DNA from: DATMRF01 sp035566435
GTDB lineage: Bacteria; Verrucomicrobiota; Verrucomicrobiia; Limisphaerales; UBA8199
Length of the DNA: 22,134 nt
Assembly: GCA_035566435.1 (NCBI GenBank)
Contig: DATMRF010000017.1
Location: forward strand, 1 to 22,134
Reading direction: 5' to 3'
Shown: one piece after another, positions 7,295 through 14,062 of the stretch
Numbering within the stretch: position 1 is the stretch's first letter
Layout of the letters: every line of letters begins with the position of its first letter
Position numbers and translations under genes: made by a program
The notes under the pieces: generated by a model
Told to the model about the DNA's origin: nothing
Database searches by the model: none
The model's input: only the letters and a program-made list of their open reading frames with translations

Positions 7295-10200
7295 CTATTG
7301 GCCAGGAGGGACGAGCAACACGCGGAAACCAATACGGGGAGAAGGTTGGTTAAAGGAATCGCTGAAAACGACTTTGAAACCGGCAGCGGTATCATTGTAG
7401 CTTCCACCGCGCATTCGGTAGGCGCCGCGGGCGGGATCGAGGCAGATCTCCCAAACGTTTCCGTACAAGTCGCAAAGGCCGTTGCCGTCCGACCCCTTAC
7501 TGCCAACCGGGCTGGGACTAGTCAGCCGGGGGTTTGGGGGCGGCAGGGAAAACACACCTAAGGCCGGATCTGAGCCGCTGGTTAAAGTCTCCCACTGCGC
7601 CACCGTTGGGATCACATAGGAGTAGCCGCTGGGAAATCCCGGCGTAGCTTTATCCAAGGCAGTGAGCCGCTTGCAGAATTCCTCGGCATCCTTGGAGGCG
7701 AGATTGTTTACCGGCAACGTGTCCCCCTGGGGCTGCTGGCTGGGGTTGGCGGACATTACTTTGGTGTACTCGGCCTGGGTCACCTCGAATTTTCCCACAA
7801 AAACGTCCCCTTTCGCGCCGGACAGCTCACGGACTTGCAGCAATTCCATTCCGATGCCACTGAAAACGCCCTTCGGTGCCGTGGACTGCAAGTAATTCAA
7901 CCCGGCGAGGACGTTGGTGACGACCGTTTCGGAGCGGAACCGGCCCCGCAAGATGTAGGTATGAGTCCCGAGGGGCTCGTAAGCGACTTTTTCCGCCGGG
8001 GTACCGATGGGGGTGGAACCTTCCAGAACGGTGATATCCTTCGGAAGATTGGTGAGGACGAGAGTGCCGTAGGTAAATTGGACGGAGGGCACCGTGTTGG
8101 GGCCTGCCAGGCTAATCGTGACGGAATTCGTGTGCGCCCCGAGCCGCGGGTGACGTGCGATGATATCCATCGTGCCCCAGGGGAGCAGGTAATTCTCCCC
8201 AGCTGGCTTGAGTTCCAGCCCGTCGCCGCTGTAAAACCTCACTCCCGGGGGAGTGGCAGCGAGCCTGACTGCCACTTTCTGCCGCGACAGCCGAACGCCA
8301 ATTCGGCGTGTTTGTTTCAGGGCGACTGTGACGTTGGTCGAGTCAGGTTCGTAACCGGGCGCCGTAATCCGGTAAACGACGTTTTCTACGGGCCGTTGGT
8401 AGAGCGTGTCGCCCACTCTCACCTGCTTTTGGTCCGGGCGCAGGATGTTCGCGTTGGTTGGCGCGTCCGGCGGCAGTATCTCGAAGCTTACTGCGCCGTA
8501 ATCGAAGCTCAACTGCCCCAGCCGTGTCGGCTGGCCAGCCTTTACTTCGATGCCTTTCCTCTCGATGGGATTAAGGTCCGCGTAGGTTGCTTTCAAAGCA
8601 TAGACCCCCGGCGGCAAGGCGATGCGGGCCGTGCCGTCGGCGCTGGTGACGCCGAGAACTTTATTCGCAGCATCACGGATCTCCGCCCCAGCGGGGTCGC
8701 TGACCAGTTCGACGAATCCGGCCAGAGCTTTCAATGCGGCCCCTGGCGCAAGTAGCGCCTTGTCGGCCACCGCGACAGTCTGTCGGTTTGTCTCGTAACC
8801 ATCCGCCCGCAACTCAAGGCGGTAAGAGCCGGGCGGCAGGCTCACGTTGGTTGGGGAAATACCGGCGAGGCGCTCGTTGATGAAGATCTGAACCACGGGC
8901 GGCGTGCTGTTGGTAATGCTTAGCCACCCGTAAGGAAAGCTAAACGACTGAGACTGGGCCTGGTCTTTTCGGACGTCCACGCGCCGGCTTTGGCGGGCGA
9001 ACCATGGCGGCGACTCTGCGGCAATCTCGTGCTGGCCGATCTCGACAGCGATCCGGCGAGGCGCCTTGCCTACGCCCACGCCATCCAGGAACAAGTCCGC
9101 GCCCGGCGGGTCGCTGGCAAAATCGACCAGCGTGCTGCCGGGCGGCGGTTTCCGTAACCGCGCGACGAGTTCCACTACATCGTGGTTCGATGGAATCGTG
9201 ACGTCCAGGTTGGTCGTCTCGAAACCTTCCAGCCTGAGTTGGAGTTCCAGCTTGTCCGGGTGGGAATAACGGTTGGTAAAAGGAGTGCGCAAGGTCTGCT
9301 CGTTGAGCTTAAACTCGGCGCCGGCCGGTTCGCTCAGAACCACCAATCCGCCATAGGGCAGGCTGAGATTGGTGCGGAAGGTCCTGCCGGGCTCAATCGT
9401 GATCGGCACACGGCGTGAGGCCTCAAGGTCGCCCAGAGGTGATCTATACTCCACTTTGAGCTTGTAGGGTCCTTTCTCGAGCGAGTGTTTCAAGGTGCCA
9501 TCCGAGCCCGTCGCATTGGTCAGGCTGCGGGCCATATCTTCGTTGCCGTCGCTGTCAACCGGGACGACGATGAGGCGGGAGCCGGGCGGGTCAGTCTTCA
9601 CAATGAGCGTGCCGGTCGTGCGTTTGTGCAGCACCAAAAACGCAGCCAGGCCGCCAACCACCAGGACGGCTGCGCCCACTGCGACCGGAATGATGGGGAC
9701 CGGCGGCTTCGGCTGCAGCTTGCGAAGTTCCTTTTCGACGCTCTCCAGCGTAGTGCGATCGAGAGACAGGCTGGGATCCAACAACCGATTGCAGAGCTCG
9801 AGCCACGCGGCGGTCTTTTTGCCGAAGACCCGGGTCCAATCGGGCGAAGACTCGATCGGCACCATTACCCAGGCGAAGTCCACCTTCCGCTTCACTACCA
9901 GTTGGTAGAGCAGTTCGCCAACGGCGCGCAGGTCCGCACGTTCGAACGGCGCCGCTTCAGCAGCCTCCCCGGGCAACGGATCCACCGCCAATATGCGTGA
10001 ACTCCTGGGCCGGCGGACCCCTTCGATAAAGACATTTGAAGCCTTGAGATTTCCGTGCGAGCGCCCGCAAGTCTTCTTCAAGTGCAACGCTGCGCGCACG
10101 ACCGAGCGCAGCACGTGGAACAGGTCTGGCGCTTCCAAAGCAACGATCCGTTCCAGCATGCCCTTGACCGAACGGGCATAGAAATTGGTCGCATACCAGG

Positions 10201-10489
10201 CGCCGCGCTCGTCGTGGCCGGCGGCCAGGATCGGCGCAAAGTTGCGAGAACCCTCCGCCGCCTTCTTCTGGAGGTTGACCCGGGTCGTAAAGGAAGCGCC
10301 GAGATCCTTGAACAGCGGATCCAGCTCCGACCTGACCTGCTCCGCCTCTTCAGCGACCAACCGGTCCGGGGAGAAGACCTTGACGACGTATTTGCCTTTG
10401 GCGTCGCCCTCCTTTTTAGCCTCATAAACCGTCGCCCCGTTGCCGGAGTCCAGCACCCGGCCGGCTTCGAACGGTCCAAATAGCTCCAT
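7295..10489 (-). CDS. Transmembrane pseudokinase - PEGA repeats - SUMF1/FGE-like domain fusion protein
   Basis: This 1064-residue protein starts with a kinase-like domain (about 1-258): glycine-rich DSGNGATV at 14-21, lysine K37 in YVVKV, HGNLKASN at 145-152, DP at 170-171 for DFG, and DLRAVGELLYQL at 186-197. The catalytic aspartate of HRDLKxxN is asparagine (N147), so phosphotransfer is doubtful. One membrane helix (about 264-288) follows, then about eight PEGA-like units starting near 293, 380, 451, 521, 591, 665, 738 and 808. Last is a SUMF1/FGE-like module (about 877-1060) with VGKFEVTQAEY, IPTVAQWE, GNVWEICLD, RMRGGSYND and IGFRVLL. After RGGS no cysteines occur, so formylglycine-generating activity is unlikely and a binding role more plausible. 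Expected topology: kinase inside, PEGA and SUMF1 in the periplasm. Its partner is unknown. Confidence 0.9.
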   Translation of the reverse strand: MELFGPFEAGRVLDSGNGATVYEAKKEGDAKGKYVVKVFSPDRLVAEEAEQVRSELDPLFKDLGASFTTRVNLQKKAAEGSRNFAPILAAGHDERGAWYATNFYARSVKGMLERIVALEAPDLFHVLRSVVRAALHLKKTCGRSHGNLKASNVFIEGVRRPRSSRILAVDPLPGEAAEAAPFERADLRAVGELLYQLVVKRKVDFAWVMVPIESSPDWTRVFGKKTAAWLELCNRLLDPSLSLDRTTLESVEKELRKLQPKPPVPIIPVAVGAAVLVVGGLAAFLVLHKRTTGTLIVKTDPPGSRLIVVPVDSDGNEDMARSLTNATGSDGTLKHSLEKGPYKLKVEYRSPLGDLEASRRVPITIEPGRTFRTNLSLPYGGLVVLSEPAGAEFKLNEQTLRTPFTNRYSHPDKLELQLRLEGFETTNLDVTIPSNHDVVELVARLRKPPPGSTLVDFASDPPGADLFLDGVGVGKAPRRIAVEIGQHEIAAESPPWFARQSRRVDVRKDQAQSQSFSFPYGWLSITNSTPPVVQIFINERLAGISPTNVSLPPGSYRLELRADGYETNRQTVAVADKALLAPGAALKALAGFVELVSDPAGAEIRDAANKVLGVTSADGTARIALPPGVYALKATYADLNPIERKGIEVKAGQPTRLGQLSFDYGAVSFEILPPDAPTNANILRPDQKQVRVGDTLYQRPVENVVYRITAPGYEPDSTNVTVALKQTRRIGVRLSRQKVAVRLAATPPGVRFYSGDGLELKPAGENYLLPWGTMDIIARHPRLGAHTNSVTISLAGPNTVPSVQFTYGTLVLTNLPKDITVLEGSTPIGTPAEKVAYEPLGTHTYILRGRFRSETVVTNVLAGLNYLQSTAPKGVFSGIGMELLQVRELSGAKGDVFVGKFEVTQAEYTKVMSANPSQQPQGDTLPVNNLASKDAEEFCKRLTALDKATPGFPSGYSYVIPTVAQWETLTSGSDPALGVFSLPPPNPRLTSPSPVGSKGSDGNGLCDLYGNVWEICLDPARGAYRMRGGSYNDTAAGFKVVFSDSFNQPSPRIGFRVLLVPPGQ

Positions 10490-10603
10490 TGCCTGAGCGG
10501 GTTAAGCGGCGGGGCTGACCGCCGGTGACAGCAGGGGAGCGCGCAGACTAAGCATGGCCGAGGGCCAGCAGTGTCTTCGAAAGAACCGCAGGCCGTAAGC
10601 GTC

Positions 10604-11167
10604 TCACCATGGCGGCAACGACCATCCCTCCCGCGTTGGACTAACCAGCGTCACGCCGCCTGCCTGGACTTTCACCTCGAGGTCCATCGTTTTGTCCGGC
10701 CAGTAGCATTTGCAGAGCGGAATGAGCTGCCGGCGTGGATCCTGGCTGCCGACCTTCCCTTCTTTGAAAAAACCCGGCAAGTCGGCAACCACCACAAGAT
10801 ACTGTACCCCACTCTTGGTCCACTTATCCCAAAGCGGATCGGTTTTCTTCAACTCAACCTGGCTTTGCTTTCCCGGAACGAATTCCGTGCTGAATTTGAC
10901 GGCATCCTGTCGGAACGGATCGCCTGGTTTAAAGTAATCTTTGACACTATAGGTTTGCCATTTGGGCAGCTCGGATTGATTGATTCCTACCACGTCCGCG
11001 ACGACCGAACTATCCTTTAACGAGTCGCCCGGGTTAATCTTGAGATTGTAGCTCAGCGGCAGCCCTGCTGGGCCGCCCGGCTTGCAGCTTGAGCAACCCC
11101 CAAAGACACCCGCGTCCAAAACCAGCAGCGCAAGCACAAGAGCTTGAGAACGGAACGGTGGTTTCAT
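10604..11167 (-). CDS. Predicted lipoprotein, possibly TssJ-like
   Basis: The 187-residue product has a basic start, a hydrophobic core (ALVLALLVL) and a lipobox-like FGGC with C25 as probable lipidated cysteine, although phenylalanine at -3 is not ideal. The mature part has beta-strand character: NLKINPG, VVADVVGIN, VKDYFKPGDPFR, EFVPGKQSQVEL, GVQYLVVVADLPG and VKVQAGGVTLV. This order resembles TssJ lipoproteins of type VI secretion (a PG-x-x-x-x-x-L turn, then a hydrophobic VVVA strand, then a final GGVTL strand), but I see no diagnostic signature and the resemblance is my inference. AGGGA lies about 11 nt before the ATG. It precedes the kinase-PEGA-SUMF1 gene by 114 bp on the same strand, so the two may form one envelope system. 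Confidence 0.75.
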   Translation of the reverse strand: MKPPFRSQALVLALLVLDAGVFGGCSSCKPGGPAGLPLSYNLKINPGDSLKDSSVVADVVGINQSELPKWQTYSVKDYFKPGDPFRQDAVKFSTEFVPGKQSQVELKKTDPLWDKWTKSGVQYLVVVADLPGFFKEGKVGSQDPRRQLIPLCKCYWPDKTMDLEVKVQAGGVTLVSPTREGWSLPPW

Positions 11168-11287
11168 AATTGAAATAATCCCTGATGTTGGCTTTTGTCC
11201 ATCTGTGATGGGTTTAGGTTACTGCACCAGTCAGGCCGGTCAATAACAAATAAAGCCCTCCGTGCCCGGTCGGTCAGGGCCGGGGTA

Positions 11288-11303
11288 CACGATTCCGATC
11301 GTG
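11288..11303. other. Perfect inverted repeat between two minus-strand genes
   Basis: CACGAT-TCCG-ATCGTG forms a 6-bp stem with a 4-nt loop, 12 bp beyond the stop of the 61-residue membrane protein. There is no T tract on either side, so it is not a convincing intrinsic terminator. It could be an operator or a processing hairpin ahead of the lipoprotein gene. Confidence 0.3.
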
Positions 11304-11314
11304 CGCTCCGGTTG

Positions 11315-11500
11315 TTACTTTTTCGGAGTCCGAACGCTGAAACGCACCATCGGACGGCTGGTTTTCGGGATCACCCGGTTGTGGCTTTTTCGCCGGCGGC
11401 GCTGAAGCCGGGCCTGGGGCGAAAGGAACGTGAATCCGGCCCACAGGCCGAGCCCAACCAAACCGACGAGTAAAAGAATGAATAAATCACCGCGCATCAT
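11315..11500 (-). CDS. Small single-span membrane protein of unknown function
   Basis: The 61-residue product starts MMRGD, has one hydrophobic helix at about residues 6-26 (FILLLVGLVGLGLWAGFTFL) and a strongly basic tail with RRRRK and several more arginines and lysines, fitting an N-out, C-in membrane anchor by the positive-inside rule. Two adjacent ATGs (11500 and 11497) are possible starts, and neither has a clear Shine-Dalgarno site. It is co-oriented with the lipoprotein and pseudokinase genes, 147 bp upstream. No family is recognised. A clean membrane-helix-plus-basic-tail pattern argues that it is real, but its size leaves doubt. Confidence 0.45.
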   Translation of the reverse strand: MMRGDLFILLLVGLVGLGLWAGFTFLSPQARLQRRRRKSHNRVIPKTSRPMVRFSVRTPKK

Positions 11501-11574
11501 GCCAGAGTATTTAGGCCCCGCGCGAGCGCGTGTAAAGCGAGAAGCCCGCGGCAGCGGTGGTTAAATCCGAAACG

Positions 11575-11735
11575 ACGCAAACAGAGTTGCACGCAAAGAC
11601 GCAAAGGTGCAGAGGCGCAAAGGCGGGAACCGGGCTTAACCTCAGACAAGAAGCCCAGCTTCCAGTGACCTCTGCCACTCTTTGGCCTCGGATTCCCCAG
11701 ACCCTTTCCGTCCGCCTCTTTGGCGTCTGTGCGTT
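11575..11735. repeat. MITE-like element: inverted octamer arrays
   Basis: The left arm (11575-11622) reads in 8-bp register acgcaaac, agagttgc, acgcaaag, acgcaaag, gtgcagag, gcgcaaag. The right arm (11713-11735), reverse complemented, gives acgcacag then acgccaaag, the same octamer theme in opposite orientation. The arms flank about 90 bp of unique sequence with no open frame. Sequences of the ACGCAAAGACGCAAAG type occur as dispersed intergenic repeats in several bacteria; whether this is a mobile miniature element or a folded RNA/DNA structure cannot be told from one copy. Confidence 0.55.
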
Positions 11736-11839
11736 AAGGATTTCGACTGGATGGGTTCGGCAAACGCGCGCCCGGCAACCTCATTTTGACGCCGCTCATG
11801 CAGGGTCTAAGAGGACCGGAAAGGGGGAACCGGCAGGAC

Positions 11840-11867
11840 TTGTTTTTTCGAATTTGCGCAATACACT
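11840..11867 (+). promoter_or_regulatory. Candidate promoter giving a leaderless transcript
   Basis: TTGTTT (11840-11845) and TACACT (11862-11867, 4 of 6 to the -10 consensus) are 16 bp apart. A start site 7 nt downstream of the -10 box would fall on the ATG at 11874, which has no Shine-Dalgarno site. This suggests a leaderless mRNA for the nuclease-holA-STAS operon. The -35 match is weak. Confidence 0.3.
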
Positions 11868-11873
11868 GTGGGT

Positions 11874-12329
11874 ATGAAGAACGATGTGGTGCCCGTCCAG
11901 ATCCGCGGAATACTCCCGGCTAACAGCGGGTGCGCGCTGTTCGTGGGCAATGACGAGAAGGTGTTCGTCATAAACGTGGAGCCGAATATGGGCGCCATCA
12001 TCGGGATGTTCCTGCGCGACACTCCAAAAGAGCGGCCGTTGACGCATGACCTCATGCAGAACATCTTCAAAGGCTTCAGCATCACCGTCGAGCGAGTCGT
12101 AATTACTGAGCTGAAGAATTCCACCTATTTTGCGAGGCTCATTTTGCAGCAACAGAACGAGCTCGCGCGGAAAATCGTGGAGATCGACGCCCGGCCAAGC
12201 GATTGTCTCGCGCTGGCTACTGCGCAGAAACGGCCCATCTACGTCGCCTCCGCTCTCTTCGAACAGGTCGAGGACATGAGCGAGGTGCTCGACCGAATCA
12301 ACGAAACCGGCGGCGGAGAACCCGAATAA
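11874..12329 (+). CDS. Bifunctional nuclease (BFN/DUF151) family protein
   Basis: The product is 151 residues from the ATG at 11874 (MKNDVVPVQI). A GTG two codons upstream (11868) is an alternative. The family core is clear: LPANSGCALFVGNDEKVFVI, MGAIIGMFL, the helix PLTHDLMQNIFKGF, ITVERVVITELKNSTYFARL, and the signature IDARPSDCLALA (usually DARPSDAIALA), in which the aspartates and arginine are conserved. The length is normal for the single-domain bacterial form. Relatives have been reported to have DNase and RNase activity, but the physiological role is not settled, so the nuclease name is by family only. The stop is 3 bp from the holA start, so the two genes are almost certainly cotranscribed. 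An acidic tail (GGGEPE) ends the protein. Confidence 0.9.
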   Translation: MKNDVVPVQIRGILPANSGCALFVGNDEKVFVINVEPNMGAIIGMFLRDTPKERPLTHDLMQNIFKGFSITVERVVITELKNSTYFARLILQQQNELARKIVEIDARPSDCLALATAQKRPIYVASALFEQVEDMSEVLDRINETGGGEPE

Positions 12330-12332
12330 AAG

Positions 12333-13490
12333 ATGCGGACTTCTGTTCCCAAGCAGGCCGCCCCGTTGATGCTGGTCTGCGGCGAAGATGATTACGCCGT
12401 GGCTCAACGCGCCCGGCAGGTTTACCTCGAGTGGACCAAAGAAGTGGGAGGCATGGACCATGAAATCCTCGACGCGAGCGTGGCCAACAGCGGGGAGGCG
12501 TTGAAGGTTCTTGCGCGTTTGCGCGAAGCGCTCCAGACACTTCCATTCTTCGGGAGCGGCAAGGTCATCTGGCTTCAAAACTGCAACTTCCTGGCCGATG
12601 AACGCACCGCCTCAGCTCAGGCTGTGACTGAATCCCTGGCGGAACTGGCTCAGGAATTGAAGGCATTCGACTGGCAAAACGTTCGAATGCTTATCAGCGC
12701 CGGCCGAGTGGACAAGCGCAAGGTGTTCTACAAGGCGCTCGACAAGCTGGGAACCGTCGAAACATTGGCCGGATGGTCCGCCGAGGACCGTGATTGGGCG
12801 ATGCAGGCTGAGGCGTGGGCTGCCAAAGCCATTCGCGAAAAACAAAAAACGATTTCCGACGAAGCCCTGGCGGAGCTGATTAGCCGCGTGGGACCCAATG
12901 CTCGACAACTCGACAGCGAAGTCGAGAAGCTGACGCTTTACGCCGGCGCCAGCAACCGGATCGAGTTCGACGACGTTGCCGCCATCTGCACCCGTAACAA
13001 AACCTCGCGCGCCTTTGCACTCGGCGACGCGTTGGGCGACCGGGACTTGCCCCGGGTGCTGCAGCGGCTGGACGAAGAGTTGTGGGAGGTTAAACTCGGT
13101 CCGCAGAAATCCGAGATCGGACTCCTCTACGGCCTGATCGCGAAAGTCCGCGCGCTGGTGTTGGTGAAGGAAATGTTGCGTGAAGGCTGGGTGAAACCGG
13201 ATACTGATTACACACGATTCAAGGCGCAACTGGAACGCGTGCCGGCGGAGCAACTGCCGGCCGACAAACGGTTCAACCCGCTCGCGCTCAACCCGTACGT
13301 CCTTTATAAAGCGCTGCCTCAGGCCCTCCGCTACACCCAAGCCGAACTCATACGGGCAATGGAGCTGTTGCTCGAGTGCAATCGCCGCTTGGTCTCGAGC
13401 AACCTGGACGAATCGCTCGTCCTGCAGCAAACCCTGGTGCAAATTGTGGGCAGCACCAAGCCGCGCCCGGATGACTCACCGCGAAGCTGA
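12333..13490 (+). CDS. holA: DNA polymerase III subunit delta
   Basis: This 385-residue protein is the clamp-loader delta subunit, which opens the beta sliding clamp. The N-terminal domain begins LMLVCGEDDYAVAQRAR (about 12-28), the delta-specific version of the AAA+ P-loop region that does not bind ATP. It continues through LPFFGSGKVIWLQNCNFL (about 79-96). Domain II has ISDEALAELISRVGPNARQLDSEVEKL, and the C-terminal domain includes FALGDALGDRDLPRVLQRLDE and the collar-type helices RYTQAELIRAMELLLECNRRL. The length is somewhat above the E. coli protein (343 residues). It follows the BFN gene by 3 bp, with GGAG inside the end of that gene as possible ribosome site. A later ATG at 12369 would remove only the unconserved leader. 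The tail KPRPDDSPRS is polar and probably disordered. Confidence 0.92.
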   Translation: MRTSVPKQAAPLMLVCGEDDYAVAQRARQVYLEWTKEVGGMDHEILDASVANSGEALKVLARLREALQTLPFFGSGKVIWLQNCNFLADERTASAQAVTESLAELAQELKAFDWQNVRMLISAGRVDKRKVFYKALDKLGTVETLAGWSAEDRDWAMQAEAWAAKAIREKQKTISDEALAELISRVGPNARQLDSEVEKLTLYAGASNRIEFDDVAAICTRNKTSRAFALGDALGDRDLPRVLQRLDEELWEVKLGPQKSEIGLLYGLIAKVRALVLVKEMLREGWVKPDTDYTRFKAQLERVPAEQLPADKRFNPLALNPYVLYKALPQALRYTQAELIRAMELLLECNRRLVSSNLDESLVLQQTLVQIVGSTKPRPDDSPRS

Positions 13491-13532
13491 ATCGATTCTG
13501 TGCGCAAGCGCGACTGAACAGACTTGGGAGCC

Positions 13533-14054
13533 ATGAGCATACCGGCAGCCAGATTGCTAGTCATGGTGGGCGAAAAGTTCGCCTGCGTGAAAATCATCGG
13601 CCGTGCCGATTTCGTTTCGAGTGTCGATTTCAAACGGCTGTTGGACGAACTGCTCCAAAAGGGCTATACCTATTTCGTTCTCGACCTGTCGGAATGTGTG
13701 CTGATGGACAGCACGTTTCTTGGTGTGTTAGCCGGCTTCGGCTTGAAAATGGCTCCGGCCCAGCCCGCCCGCGAAACAGCCCCGATCGAGCTATATAACC
13801 CCAGCGCGCGAATTACCGAGGTCCTGGACAATCTGGGGGTGCTCCACTTGTTCACGCTACGAGAAAAGGCCTTGCCCGCCTGCGACGGTTCCGAACCTCG
13901 CGAATACGAGCCGCTCTGCGTCGGCAAGGCGGAAATTACCCGCGCCTGCCTGGAAGCCCACCAAACCCTCATGGCGATCAACCCCAAGAATGTTTCCAAG
14001 TTCAAAGAGGTCGCTGCCTTCCTGGCGGAAGATTTGAAGAAAGCCAAACCTTAG
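13533..14054 (+). CDS. STAS-domain protein (anti-sigma factor antagonist-like)
   Basis: The product is 173 residues from the ATG at 13533. A TTG at 13524 would add three residues, and GGAG sits only 2 nt before the ATG, so the start is uncertain. Residues about 8-100 are a STAS domain: FACVKIIGRADF, then FVLDLSECVLMDSTFLGVLAGFG, where D59-S60 matches the DS of SpoIIAA-like proteins, whose serine is phosphorylated by an anti-sigma kinase. The glycine usually after DSS/DST is phenylalanine here. About 70 further residues with a helical KPx-type end (NVSKFKEVAAFLAEDLKKAK) are outside the domain and unrecognised. It lies 42 bp after holA, probably in the same operon. No cognate anti-sigma kinase is present, so the pathway is unknown. 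Its 3' end is 8 bp from that of the convergent helicase gene. Confidence 0.85.
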   Translation: MSIPAARLLVMVGEKFACVKIIGRADFVSSVDFKRLLDELLQKGYTYFVLDLSECVLMDSTFLGVLAGFGLKMAPAQPARETAPIELYNPSARITEVLDNLGVLHLFTLREKALPACDGSEPREYEPLCVGKAEITRACLEAHQTLMAINPKNVSKFKEVAAFLAEDLKKAKP

Positions 14055-14062
14055 AAACAGGT

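Larger units (their letters stand above)
11501..11873. other. Noncoding divergent intergenic region with repeat element
   Basis: This 373-bp gap separates the minus-strand 61-residue protein from the plus-strand nuclease-family operon, so it should hold promoters for both. No convincing gene is present; a 106-codon plus-strand frame runs through the repeat arrays and resembles no protein I know. The middle part is an inverted pair of octamer arrays (11575-11735), and the right end carries a possible promoter for the operon. Confidence 0.7.

Noticed and set aside
11557..11877. 106-codon plus-strand frame in the intergenic region
   Set aside because: It reads straight through both octamer arms, has no ribosome site and ends inside the next gene's start.
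11796..12578. 260-codon minus-strand frame
   Set aside because: Antisense to the BFN and holA genes, whose families are clear; the translation shows no recognisable domain.
12612..13442. 276-codon minus-strand frame
   Set aside because: Antisense shadow of holA in GC-rich codons, no recognisable domain.
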